Positions 1-9,007 of a stretch of 64,000 nucleotides of DNA are shown piece by piece. Each line of letters opens with the position of its first letter. Positions within the stretch are counted from its first letter, which is position 1. The translations under genes were made by a program, and so were the position numbers. The DNA is from an uncultured Chlorobiaceae bacterium. Lineage in GTDB: Bacteria; Bacteroidota; Chlorobiia; Chlorobiales; Chlorobiaceae. The stretch spans positions 1 to 64,000 of the forward strand of contig CAIMCD010000025.1 in the NCBI GenBank assembly GCA_903839405.1, given 5' to 3'. Below the pieces are notes generated by a model, which worked only from the letters and a program-made list of their open reading frames with translations, did not search any database and was not told where the DNA came from.

Positions 1-863
1 ATACCATACTTTGTTTCCATCATGTCACCCATGTAGTTGATCGAGCGGTGACAGAGAATCACGTTGAGATCAGCCGTATGAGCGTTTTCAATCTGGCTGA
101 CGGTTGAGTTGCCGCTGAATGAAGAGACCAGCGTGATGCCAACCCTCTCAAAAATGCGTTCGATCTCAAATGCGTCGCCGCCGATGTTGTATTCGCCAAG
201 CAGGTTAAGCTTGAACTTGCCCACACTTGGAGTGTTGTTGCGGCCAACCATGTGTTTGAACACACCGTTGTTGGCAATGTGGTGGCCGGCCGACTGGCTG
301 ACGCCACGGTAGCCTTCGCAACTGAAACCAAAGACGTTGCAATCACCGAACTTCTCACGCATCTCTTTGGCCGCTGCGTGCACGTCATCACCGATCAGAC
401 CAACCGGACAGGTTGAGAAAATAGCGATCGATTTCGGGTGGAAGAGGTCATAAGCCTCCTGGATTGCCACTTTAAGCTTCTTTTCACCACCGAAGACCAC
501 GTTCTCCTCCTGCATGTCGGTCGAGAAGCAGTAGGGGATATAGTTTTCATCGGTCAACGACGTGGTTCTGGTCTGGTTACGGCGAGTCATCCATGCGTAG
601 AAACTGCAGCCGATAGGGCCATGCACGATGTTGACAATATCACGTGTAGGTCCGAGCACCACACCTTTACATCCGGCATAGGAACAGCCGCGCTGTGTGA
701 TGATACCCGGTACGGTACGGACGTTGGCCTGAACCTCAGGAACGATTTGCGGGTCATTGACGATGATCGACTTGGCGCGCTTTTTGGCGACCTTGGTCGG
801 GTATTTTTGTATCAGCTCCTCCCTGACTTGGGAAGGATCCGGATATATTCTGTTCGCCTCCAT
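1..863 (-). CDS. nifD: Nitrogenase molybdenum-iron protein alpha chain, N-terminal part (cut by window edge)
   Basis: NifD forms the alpha2beta2 MoFe protein with NifK, binds FeMo-cofactor and shares the P-cluster with NifK in the cytoplasm. About 287 N-terminal residues are present. The translation contains the P-cluster cysteine contexts QRGCSYAGC and HGPIGCSFYAW and the downstream FSTCPVGLIGDDV segment, all typical of NifD. The start codon at 863 is preceded by a good GGAGAG ribosome site. It is the fourth gene of the leftward nifH-nifI1-nifI2-nifD operon, 36 bases after nifI2. The C-terminal half, with the FeMoco-binding cysteine and histidine, lies outside the window. Confidence 0.97.
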   Translation of the reverse strand, partial: MEANRIYPDPSQVREELIQKYPTKVAKKRAKSIIVNDPQIVPEVQANVRTVPGIITQRGCSYAGCKGVVLGPTRDIVNIVHGPIGCSFYAWMTRRNQTRTTSLTDENYIPYCFSTDMQEENVVFGGEKKLKVAIQEAYDLFHPKSIAIFSTCPVGLIGDDVHAAAKEMREKFGDCNVFGFSCEGYRGVSQSAGHHIANNGVFKHMVGRNNTPSVGKFKLNLLGEYNIGGDAFEIERIFERVGITLVSSFSGNSTVSQIENAHTADLNVILCHRSINYMGDMMETKYG

Positions 864-899
864 ATAACTCTCTCCGTTTACACCTTGAAAATGTTGTTC

Positions 900-1277
900 T
901 TAGTTCAGCGCTTCCTGTCCTTTTTCGCCGGTACGGACCCTGATGGTCTCAAGAATCGGCGTTACAAAGATCTTTCCGTCACCGGCTTTACCGGTCTGGT
1001 TGGTTTTGATGATGACGTCAATTGCGGTCTTGCATAACTCATCAGGCACCACAACGGTCAGAATTCTTTTGGCTACAAGCCTCGGTGCGTTGCCAAGCTG
1101 GGCAATGGCTTCGGGGTGACCTTCAGCCGCGCCGTTGAGAATATCAAAATGAACCTGGCCCTTGCCGCGACCCATCACCCTTCCGGTAGCTGTGAATGCG
1201 GGAATACCTGCTTCAATCAGCGCCTTCTTGGTTTCGTTTACCTTGTTGATCCGGATTACTGAAATGATCTCTTTCAT
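900..1277 (-). CDS. nifI2: PII-family nitrogenase regulator NifI2
   Basis: NifI2 is a PII (GlnB)-like protein of 125 residues. In archaea and some anaerobic bacteria NifI1 and NifI2 form a heteromeric complex that binds the MoFe protein and blocks nitrogenase when ammonium rises, with 2-oxoglutarate relieving the block. The sequence starts KEIISVIRINKVNETKKAL and carries the PII-like stretch GDGKIFVTPILETIRVRTGE near the C-terminus. It lacks the usual uridylylated tyrosine context of GlnB. It begins directly after the nifI1 stop codon with no spacer, which suggests translational coupling. Position inside the nif operon separates it from a general GlnB. Confidence 0.93.
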   Translation of the reverse strand: MKEIISVIRINKVNETKKALIEAGIPAFTATGRVMGRGKGQVHFDILNGAAEGHPEAIAQLGNAPRLVAKRILTVVVPDELCKTAIDVIIKTNQTGKAGDGKIFVTPILETIRVRTGEKGQEALN

Positions 1278-1634
1278 TCAGGCCTCCTTCGATGCTGCGA
1301 ACTTTGGTTCGGTCTCTTGTTCACCGGTGCTGATGGTATAGACCTCTTCGACGGCTGAAACAAAGATTTTGCCATCACCGAATTTGCCGTCAGCGCCGCT
1401 CTTTGCATTTTCGAGGATGGCGCGGATGACGAAATCCTTGTCGCTATCCTGTACCACCACAATCAGCATCTCCTTGGGGATTTCATCATAGATCACATCT
1501 CCGACGCGCAGACCGCGCTGTTTGCCGCGTCCGACAACCGGGATTTTGGTGACTGCCGGGTAACCTGCATCGAGCAGCCCCTGCATGACTTCATAAACCT
1601 TCTCCGGTCTGACGATTGTTCTGATCATTAACAT
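1278..1634 (-). CDS. nifI1: PII-family nitrogenase regulator NifI1
   Basis: This 118-residue PII-like protein is the partner of NifI2 in post-translational nitrogenase switch-off. It starts MLMIRTIVRPEKVYEVMQGL and has the diagnostic PVVGRGKQRGL segment where GlnB has its T-loop, followed by GDGKIFVSAVEEVYTISTGE. I chose the ATG at 1634 because GGAG lies seven bases upstream; a second ATG at 1628 is possible but badly spaced. The gene is 18 bases downstream of nifH and abuts nifI2. The acidic-lysine tail after GEQE is variable in the family. Confidence 0.93.
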   Translation of the reverse strand: MLMIRTIVRPEKVYEVMQGLLDAGYPAVTKIPVVGRGKQRGLRVGDVIYDEIPKEMLIVVVQDSDKDFVIRAILENAKSGADGKFGDGKIFVSAVEEVYTISTGEQETEPKFAASKEA

Positions 1635-1652
1635 GTGTGTGTACTCCGTTTA

Positions 1653-2489
<837 letters not shown>

Positions 2490-2564
2490 TTAGGTTTTTA
2501 TTGCCTTTATCATCAAATATTCAGGGAAAATTCTTTTCTGGCCTGAATAGTTATGCTCTTATTA

Positions 2565-2581
2565 TTGCAAGATGCGTGCCA
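2565..2581 (-). promoter_or_regulatory. Sigma-54 (RpoN) -24/-12 promoter for nifH
   Basis: Read on the minus strand the sequence is TGGCACG, four bases, TTGCAA. GG and GC are separated by exactly ten bases, the spacing required by sigma-54. Transcription would start near position 2555, leaving a leader of about 75-80 bases before the nifH ATG at 2477. A NifA-type activator is encoded at 11409-13043. I searched 2582-2980 for the classical NifA upstream element TGT-N10-ACA and found no perfect copy. Confidence 0.9.
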
Positions 2582-3061
2582 AACCGATGTTTTTCTGTGG
2601 AAGTTTTTTTCGGAGCCAGGGGAATATGCTCCTGAAGCCTTATGGCTGAAGGGTTTGCGTTTTTTTTGTGTACAGTTGTTGTTTTACGGGAATACGTTAA
2701 TTTTTTAGCAGGAATAGATTCCTGTTGCCAGAAAAAGCTACCATCCGGTAGAAAATATTTGGAAGCTACATATTGGTACTCTTCCGGAGCCGATTGTTGC
2801 GCTTTGATTGCATGCTGCTCAGTCGGGCGAGCGGTATGCTGGCAAGGGTGCTCCTTTGGTGAACGGATTTTGTTCTAAAAATTCAGGATGAGAGAAAATG
2901 AGGGGTTTGGCGGATGTTTTGGGTAATCGTTCATCCCCACCTTATTTTGATAGCAGTTTCAGGATTTTTGCTTTGCTTTTATTTTGTTACCAAAATGTAG
3001 GAACTGTTTTTTTCTGAAGAAGAACCATCTCTCGTTAAGACTTAATATTAATAGCTTTACC
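2582..3061. other. Intergenic region between divergent nifH and methyltransferase genes
   Basis: About 480 bases without a convincing gene. Small open frames of 70-78 codons exist on the plus strand (for example 2642-2878) but have no ribosome site and read like low-complexity, cysteine- and phenylalanine-rich noise. The stretch should hold the activator sites for the nifH promoter and the promoter of the methyltransferase at 3062. No repeat or RNA gene recognised. Confidence 0.6.
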
Positions 3062-3745
3062 ATGCATATCGCTTCAGTAAAAGAGCTGTTTGACCGTTCG
3101 GTGCCCACCTACGATCAGTCGCGGCGGCAGCTTATACCCTGTTTTGATGATTTTTATCGTACAGCCATTGAACTGGTGCCCTTTCAGCCCGGCGATCCAT
3201 TCAGGGTGCTTGATCTTGGTGCGGGCACCGGGCTGCTCTCACGCTTTATTTCGGAACAGTTTCCCCGGGCGCATGTTACCCTGATGGATCTCTCCTCGGA
3301 GATGCTTGCAAAGGCTCGTGAGCGGTTTGCTTTGGAACCGGAACGGTTCGCCTTTATGGTGCAGGACTATTCAAAGGGCTTGCAGGGCTCTTATGACCTT
3401 GTGGTTTCAGCCCTCTCAATCCACCATCTTGATGACGCACAGAAAGCCTCACTCTTCCGCTCGATTTTTGGGGTGCTCCATAAGGGTGGTATGTTTATCA
3501 ATGCCGATCAGGTGCTTGGAGCGAGCGAATGTATCGACCGGATTTACCGGGAGGTATGGCTCCGGCAGGTGAAGGAGAGGGGAGTTTCGGACGCAGAGCT
3601 CAATGCGGCAAAAGAGCGGATGAAGGCCGATAGACTGGGCACGCTTGAGCGGCAACTCACCTTTTTAAGCCGAGCCGGCTTCACGGAGGTCAACTGCTGG
3701 TATCAGAACTACAGCTTTGCAGTCTATTCAGGCCGGAAGGAGTAG
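3062..3745 (+). CDS. Class I SAM-dependent methyltransferase
   Basis: A 227-residue Rossmann-fold methyltransferase. Motif I is VLDLGAGTGLLSRF, the acidic loop after beta-2 is VTLMDLSSEML, and the motif IV region reads YDLVVSALSIHHL, as in small-molecule methyltransferases of the UbiE/CmoA type. The substrate is not deducible. The frame opens at 2984, but the first 26 codons are cysteine- and lysine-rich and unlike the family; the ATG at 3062 gives a normal N-terminus, though no good ribosome site is seen at either. It is divergent from nifH and stands alone, so a role in nitrogen fixation is only suggested by position. Confidence 0.82.
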   Translation: MHIASVKELFDRSVPTYDQSRRQLIPCFDDFYRTAIELVPFQPGDPFRVLDLGAGTGLLSRFISEQFPRAHVTLMDLSSEMLAKARERFALEPERFAFMVQDYSKGLQGSYDLVVSALSIHHLDDAQKASLFRSIFGVLHKGGMFINADQVLGASECIDRIYREVWLRQVKERGVSDAELNAAKERMKADRLGTLERQLTFLSRAGFTEVNCWYQNYSFAVYSGRKE

Positions 3746-3950
3746 GCAAAACCGTTGTGCCATCAGCCCGAGATTCCTGAGCAGGAGCCAGGAGTGACGC
3801 TCTCTGCTTTTGCCAGCAAACTTATTCATGCTCTGTGTTTGCCTTTTAAATTTTACGGTATTTTGCGCTGATTTATATGAATAAGTTTATAGGAAAGCGT
3901 AAATTACATCGGAAAATCACTGCCTCCCAACCAGCAACAGGGGTCTGATT

Positions 3951-4418
3951 ATGGATGATGATATTCTGTACTCCGCGCCGCCCTCAAAGCTTGATGAAGA
4001 GCTTGAGAAGGGTTTTATAACGGCAATCATTGACCAGCCGAAACTGCTTGACGAGCTTGCCAAACAACTGGTCACGCTCGGGCTTGCCATTCCGGGGCTC
4101 TACGCCACGGTGCTAAAGCTTATCGGTGGAGGTGATGCTGTTGTGGAATCTGCTCCAATGATTGTTGGCGCTTTTGCCTGCTGGTTCATTGCGCTTGTGC
4201 TGAGCCTTGCAAGCCTGACTCCCCGAAAATGGAAGGTTGACCGGAGCAAATTGCGCAGCAACATACCCGCCGCACCGGGTCAGTCGCTGAGCATTGAAGA
4301 GTTTTTTATGGTCACAGCAACGTATAAACGACGTCTGCTTGCTCTGGCAACGCTCTTCTGTTTTGTCGGGATATGCCTTGCCGGAGTTACCGTTTTTTGT
4401 ACAACCAAAACCCCATAA
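3951..4418 (+). CDS. Small membrane protein, first gene of the CHAT-STAND operon
   Basis: I do not recognise the family. The 155-residue product has an acidic N-terminus (MDDDILYSAPPSKLDEELEKG), an amphipathic stretch at about 40-62, and two clear membrane helices at about 70-92 (APMIVGAFACWFIALVLSL) and 128-150 (LLALATLFCFVGICLAGVTVF). The loop between them is basic. The gene lies 16 bases before a zinc-ribbon gene and is co-oriented with the CHAT-STAND-TPR gene at 4696, so it is probably co-expressed. By analogy with other STAND or caspase-like defence operons it could be the membrane effector or an anchor for the protease; that is inference only. Confidence 0.75.
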   Translation: MDDDILYSAPPSKLDEELEKGFITAIIDQPKLLDELAKQLVTLGLAIPGLYATVLKLIGGGDAVVESAPMIVGAFACWFIALVLSLASLTPRKWKVDRSKLRSNIPAAPGQSLSIEEFFMVTATYKRRLLALATLFCFVGICLAGVTVFCTTKTP

Positions 4419-4434
4419 TGCAATGCAGGAGAGC

Positions 4435-4683
4435 ATGAAACGCCAGAAAATAGAGTGCTGGCAGTGCAAAAGGATTTTTTCACTGCTCATTGACACCGCA
4501 GGTGAGCCGATGCTGCTTCGGGAGTGCCCCTACTGCCATGCACCGCTCAAGCTTGCCTTTGGTGGTGAATCGCAGCATGTTATTACGGTGATGCGTGGAG
4601 CAGCCAGGTCGCAGCCGCAAGAGATAACCGTTTATCAGCTCCCGGAGATTCTTGAGTCGTCAGATCCCTCATTGTCACAATAA
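4435..4683 (+). CDS. Small zinc-ribbon protein in the CHAT-STAND operon
   Basis: An 82-residue protein with two CxxC knuckles, CWQCK at about residues 8-12 and CPYC at about 31-34, which together form a zinc-ribbon, followed by a tail rich in Gln, Pro and Ser. An open frame extends further upstream but overlaps the preceding gene; ATG 4435 follows the purine-rich GCAGGAGAGC and starts shortly after the previous stop. ATG 4423 is an alternative. It lies 12 bases before the giant CHAT-STAND gene. Zinc ribbons in such operons can be adaptors or binding modules; no enzyme motif is visible. Confidence 0.75.
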   Translation: MKRQKIECWQCKRIFSLLIDTAGEPMLLRECPYCHAPLKLAFGGESQHVITVMRGAARSQPQEITVYQLPEILESSDPSLSQ

Positions 4684-4695
4684 CCAGGCTTCGCT

Positions 4696-7600
4696 ATGAT
4701 TGACCCGCTTATACTCAGGCCGGACGAAGGCATCCTCACCCGCTACCCTGAACTGGTGAAGTTTGCTGCCGAGCTTTCGGACATCTATGCCGATCAGGAA
4801 AAACTTGTGACCGACAACGCTTTGGAGGCAATTGGAACCCTCCTGTGGCGTGCGCTCGATGCGGACGAACCATTCCAGAAGGCCAGAAAGCGGGCAGGGC
4901 AGCATCTTCTGCCCATCGTCATTGAAAGCATCAAACCGGAGATCCTGCACCTTCCGTGGGAGACGCTCTGCCATCCTGAGCTGGGTTTTCTTGGCCGCAG
5001 TGAGGGCTTTACCCTATCGCGTGCCATGCCTTCCATCGGAGCAGAGTTGCCAGCCATTGAAGATGGACCGTTGAGGGTGCTGCTCTTTACTGCATTGCCT
5101 GATGATATTGGCGAAAAAGAGCAGCTTCGTATTGAGGATGAGCAGGCGCTGGTGCTTGAGGCGCTTGGCCAGTGGCGCCAAAGCGGCCATGTGGTGCTTG
5201 AAATGCCGGATGACGGGCGATTCAGTGAGTTTACCCACCAGCTTCAGCACTTCAGGCCGCACCTTGTCTATCTCAGCGGTCACGGTGTGTTCCAGAAAGA
5301 TTACCTGAACCCTGACAACGACAAAGGGTACTTCCTGTTCGAGAGTGACAATGATGGAGGTGAGCTGGTTGATGAAGAGCAACTTGCAGCGGCATTTACC
5401 GGTACAACCGTGCAGGCGGTGATTCTCTCGGCATGTCAGTCAGGCAAAGCGTCGTCGGCCAGTTTGAATAACGGGTTGATGCAGCGGCTTGCCGACAAAG
5501 GCATTCCCCACGTTATCGGCATGAGGGAGTCTATTCTCGACCGCGCCGGCCTTCAATTTGCCCGAGCCTTCTTTGGCGCACTGATGCAGCAAGAGAGTAT
5601 TGCCGCCTCCTTGCAGCAGGCGCGGCGGGCCATCGTGCGGCCTTTGCATGATGATGAAGAGCTGCGACACTCACCATTGGCCGAATTGTCACTGGGCCAG
5701 TGGTGCCTGCCGATGCTGCTCAGCCATCAGTGTGACCGCCAGTTGGTCAGCGGTCGCTTTACTCCGCAGCCGATGCGCGCGACTAATCACCGAAACAGGA
5801 CTTTTAAACAGCTCTCTTTACCGGAGAGGTTTATCGGGCGTCGTCGTGAACTGCGCAAGATACAGCGTGCTTTCTGGGAAGGTACTACAACAACTCTTCT
5901 GCTTTTTGGGGCAGGAGGAGTGGGCAAAACAGCGCTGGCCGGCAAGCTTGTTATGGGTCTCAAAGCTGATGGTTATGAGGTTTTTTGCCTCTCTTTTCGT
6001 CCTGAAAACAATTGGCGTTTCTTACTGTCGTCTCGCATCCCGTTTTCTCTTGACGACAAGCGAAGAGAAGCATACGAGCGGGAAATTTCCAACCGGAATG
6101 ACCTTGTATTTCAGGCGGAATGTTTGTTTTCATTGTTACTTGAACAGTTCGATGGTAAAGTGGCATTTCTGTTTGATAACCTTGAATCTGTTCAGGATCC
6201 ATCCACCTGTGCTGTTACTGATATTGAATTGTCCGATTTGATTGCTATGGCGCTTGATTTGCAGGAAGATGGCTTGAGGCTTGTTCTTACCTCCCGCTGG
6301 ACACTACCGGAGTGGCCAGAGCAGCTCCATTTTATTGGCAAACCGGTTTATCGCGACTTTCTTGCCGTGGCGCAACAGCAGAAACTTCCAAAAGAGTTTT
6401 TAACGGATTCCAAGCGTTTACGACAGGCTTATGAAGTGCTTGGCGGTAACTACCGCGCGCTTGAGTTTTTTGCTGCGGCCTTGCAGGAGATGAACAGCAT
6501 TGAAGAAGAGCTGATTGTTGCTTCTCTTCGGGGTGCGACAGAGGAGATACAAACCAACATGCTGCTTGAACTGGTCTATAGCCACAGAACGGCGGTAGAA
6601 CAGCAGTTGCTCCGCACTCTGGTGGCTTACGAGGTGCCGGTAGCTATTGAGGGGGTAAAGGCTCTTGTGCTTGATGAGCTTGAGCGGCCAGAAATTGCTT
6701 TGGATGCGCTGCTCTCGGTTTCACTGATTGAGCGAACGGAGAATAAAAGCTGGCTAACCGAAGAGTTTCTGGTGTCACCTTTGGTGCGTGACTGGCTGCT
6801 GCGCAAGGGAGGGGCAACGTTTTTCCGTGAGCAGCTTCAGCGTGCTGCCGGATATTTGCAGTGGCTACTGGAAAATGAGCGGAGAACTTTTGAGCAGGCA
6901 ATCGTTACCTACGCCGCGCTTATCGCCGCTGGTATGAACGAAGAGGCTTATCGTATAACGCTCGGCTGGATTGTTGAACCAATGAATCGGGCTGGTTTGT
7001 ACCAAGTCTTGCTCGATACATGGCTGCCGCCGGTTTGCTCATCAACCCATCCGCAAACTGTAGCTGATGCATTAAATCAGATCGGTAAACAATATCTGCA
7101 TATAGCTCATTATGACACAGCGCTGGACTACTTGAAACGCTCGCTGGCGATCCAGCAGGAAATAGGTGACAAGTCAGGCGAAGGCACCACGCTCGGTAAT
7201 ATCGGTAACATATATCATGCCCGCGGTGACTATGACACAGCGCTGGACTACTTGAAACGATCGCTCGCTATTATAGAAGAAATCGGCGACAAGTCAGGCG
7301 AAGGCACCACGCTGAATAACATTTCGCAAATATTTAAAGCCCGCGGTGACTATGAGACCGCACTCGACTACTTGAAACGCTCGCTGGCGATAAGGCAGGA
7401 AATCGGTGACAAGTCAGGCGAAGGCACCACGCTCGGTAATATCGGTAACATATATCATGCCCGCGGTGACTATGACACAGCGCTGGACTACTTGAAACGC
7501 TCGCTGGCGATCCAGCAGGAAATAGGTGACAAGTCAGGCGAAGGCACCACGCTGAATAACATTTCGCAAATATTTAAAGCCCGCGGTGACTATGACACAG

Positions 7601-8355
7601 CGCTGGACTACTTGAAACGCTCGCTGGCGATAAGGCAGGAAATCGGCGACAAGTCTGGCGAAGGAGCCACGCTCAATAACATTTCGGCACTCTATCATGC
7701 CCGCGGGGAGTATGAGACCGCCCTCGACTACTTGAAACGCTCTCTCGTTATCCAGCAGGAAATCGGCGACAAGTCTGGCGAAGGAGCCACGCTCAATAAC
7801 ATTTCGCAAATTTATGATGCCCGCGGGGAGTATGACACCGCACTCGACTACTTGAAACGCTCGCTGGCGATAAGGCAGGAAATCGGTGACAAGTCAGGCG
7901 AAGGCACCACGCTCAATAACATTTCGCAAATATTTAAAGCCCGAGGGGAGTATGAGACCGCTCTCGACTACTTGAAACGCTCGCTGGCGATAAGGCAGGA
8001 AATCGGCGACAAGTCTGGCGAAGGAGCCACGCTGAATAACATTTCGGCACTCTATCATGCACGCGGTGACTATGACACAGCACTCGACTACTTGAAACGC
8101 TCGCTGGCGATCCAGCAGGAAATCGGCGACAGTGCAGGATTATGTGCAACGCTGTTCAATATGGGCCATATCTACTTGCAGAATGAAGAGGTATCCAATG
8201 CGGTGTCATCGTGGGTAACGGTTTACAGAATGGCCAAACCGATGAATCTTGCTCAGGCATTACAGGCACTGGAAAACCTTGCCTTACAACTCGGCCTGCC
8301 CGGTGGCCTTGATGGCTGGGAGCAGTTGTCGCTGCAGATGGGTGAGGGTGAATAG
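4696..8355 (+). CDS. CHAT caspase-like protease - STAND NTPase - TPR repeat protein
   Basis: A 1219-residue multidomain protein. Residues about 60-345 form a CHAT (caspase HetF-associated with TPRs) protease with the catalytic histidine in YLSGHG (His196) and cysteine in LSACQSG (Cys247). A STAND/NB-ARC-type NTPase follows, with Walker A GAGGVGKT at 405-412 and Walker B VAFLFDNLE near 489-497, then a helical region to about 800. Residues 806-1165 are nine almost identical 40-residue TPR units, plus a degenerate unit on each side. This is the layout of a sensor-switch-protease: the TPR array would detect a trigger, the STAND module oligomerise, and CHAT cleave a target. It is the third gene of a tight operon with a membrane protein and a zinc ribbon. 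Related architectures act in prokaryotic immunity and regulated cell death. Substrate and trigger are unknown. Confidence 0.92.
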   Translation: MIDPLILRPDEGILTRYPELVKFAAELSDIYADQEKLVTDNALEAIGTLLWRALDADEPFQKARKRAGQHLLPIVIESIKPEILHLPWETLCHPELGFLGRSEGFTLSRAMPSIGAELPAIEDGPLRVLLFTALPDDIGEKEQLRIEDEQALVLEALGQWRQSGHVVLEMPDDGRFSEFTHQLQHFRPHLVYLSGHGVFQKDYLNPDNDKGYFLFESDNDGGELVDEEQLAAAFTGTTVQAVILSACQSGKASSASLNNGLMQRLADKGIPHVIGMRESILDRAGLQFARAFFGALMQQESIAASLQQARRAIVRPLHDDEELRHSPLAELSLGQWCLPMLLSHQCDRQLVSGRFTPQPMRATNHRNRTFKQLSLPERFIGRRRELRKIQRAFWEGTTTTLLLFGAGGVGKTALAGKLVMGLKADGYEVFCLSFRPENNWRFLLSSRIPFSLDDKRREAYEREISNRNDLVFQAECLFSLLLEQFDGKVAFLFDNLESVQDPSTCAVTDIELSDLIAMALDLQEDGLRLVLTSRWTLPEWPEQLHFIGKPVYRDFLAVAQQQKLPKEFLTDSKRLRQAYEVLGGNYRALEFFAAALQEMNSIEEELIVASLRGATEEIQTNMLLELVYSHRTAVEQQLLRTLVAYEVPVAIEGVKALVLDELERPEIALDALLSVSLIERTENKSWLTEEFLVSPLVRDWLLRKGGATFFREQLQRAAGYLQWLLENERRTFEQAIVTYAALIAAGMNEEAYRITLGWIVEPMNRAGLYQVLLDTWLPPVCSSTHPQTVADALNQIGKQYLHIAHYDTALDYLKRSLAIQQEIGDKSGEGTTLGNIGNIYHARGDYDTALDYLKRSLAIIEEIGDKSGEGTTLNNISQIFKARGDYETALDYLKRSLAIRQEIGDKSGEGTTLGNIGNIYHARGDYDTALDYLKRSLAIQQEIGDKSGEGTTLNNISQIFKARGDYDTALDYLKRSLAIRQEIGDKSGEGATLNNISALYHARGEYETALDYLKRSLVIQQEIGDKSGEGATLNNISQIYDARGEYDTALDYLKRSLAIRQEIGDKSGEGTTLNNISQIFKARGEYETALDYLKRSLAIRQEIGDKSGEGATLNNISALYHARGDYDTALDYLKRSLAIQQEIGDSAGLCATLFNMGHIYLQNEEVSNAVSSWVTVYRMAKPMNLAQALQALENLALQLGLPGGLDGWEQLSLQMGEGE
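7111..8190 (+). repeat. Nine tandem 120-base TPR-coding repeats
   Basis: The segment beginning TATGACACAGCGCTGGACTA or a close variant recurs at 7111, 7231, 7351, 7471, 7591, 7711, 7831, 7951 and 8071, always 120 bases apart and in frame. Most differences are grouped in two short variable patches per unit: the loop/helix-A codons (encoding GNIGNIYHA, NNISQIFKA, NNISALYHA or NNISQIYDA) and the codon pair before QEIGD. Units alternate in type, and 7161-7260 and 7401-7500 are nearly identical, so some expansion probably happened as 240-base pairs. Confidence 0.95.
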
Positions 8356-8458
8356 GGTTTCAATTTCCATCGGATTCTGGAATGCGGCTGATACCTTGGG
8401 GGCGAACTCAGGTTAGGCATGAAAAAACCGTTGCAGCTTGATGCTCTTTATGCACCGG

Positions 8459-8707
8459 TCATCCGTTATCGCCGATGGCCGAGGGGGGGCAGATGTCCAT
8501 CTGTTCATTGCAGCGGCGGATCTCCTCTTCTGAAACCGGTTGCCAGTGCACATAGGCGTAGCCTTCGCTGTCTTCGGCATAGAACTCCGGGGCGTTGCCA
8601 TAGCAGTAGGTACAGGCGGTACATCCTTCGCCTTCGGGGTCGTCGGGGGTGGTACAGTAAAATTTGCCGGGAGCGTTTTGCGGATGCTTCATTGCCTTGT
8701 TTGCCAT
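8459..8707 (-). CDS. Small 4Fe-4S ferredoxin-like protein
   Basis: An 82-residue acidic protein with Cys29, Cys32 and Cys35 in CTACTYC and Cys73 in DICPPSAIGD, the CxxCxxC...CP pattern of a single 4Fe-4S cluster. Extra cysteines at 18 and 66 could serve a second site or a disulfide. Open frame continues upstream to 8971, but the ATG at 8707 is preceded by AAGGAG at good distance and starts a normal N-terminus. It is convergent to the CHAT gene and divergent from the aldo/keto reductase. Likely a soluble electron carrier; partner unknown. Confidence 0.83.
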   Translation of the reverse strand: MANKAMKHPQNAPGKFYCTTPDDPEGEGCTACTYCYGNAPEFYAEDSEGYAYVHWQPVSEEEIRRCNEQMDICPPSAIGDNG

Positions 8708-9007
8708 GGGGTTTCTCCTTTTAAACCGTTCTCTGTTTGAATTGCTACCTTTTAGTATAATATTTTTTTGGGATGCTGGACAAGGAGTAACTCCTTTTGT
8801 TAAAAATGACAATGGATCAGAGTAAAGAGTTCCATGGAAATTGAGGGATTTTGATTTCTTGCGTATTGTCATTGTTCTCTTCTTTTGGAATTCTGGCAAC
8901 AGGCTTGTTGTTATTGATGCCGTGGAGCGCAGTGTTGCTTCCTGTGGACTTCTTGAAGAGCGACTTTTCATCTATTGACTTTTAACTCTATAAATCAAAA
9001 GCGAATC

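Noticed and set aside
2642..2878. 78-codon plus-strand frame in the nifH upstream region.
   Set aside because: No ribosome site, no family pattern, and it covers the region where regulatory sites of the nifH promoter are expected.
7111..8190. Regular 120-base direct repeats could be mistaken for a CRISPR-like or satellite array.
   Set aside because: They are in frame within one long gene, spacers are absent, and each unit encodes a TPR helix pair.
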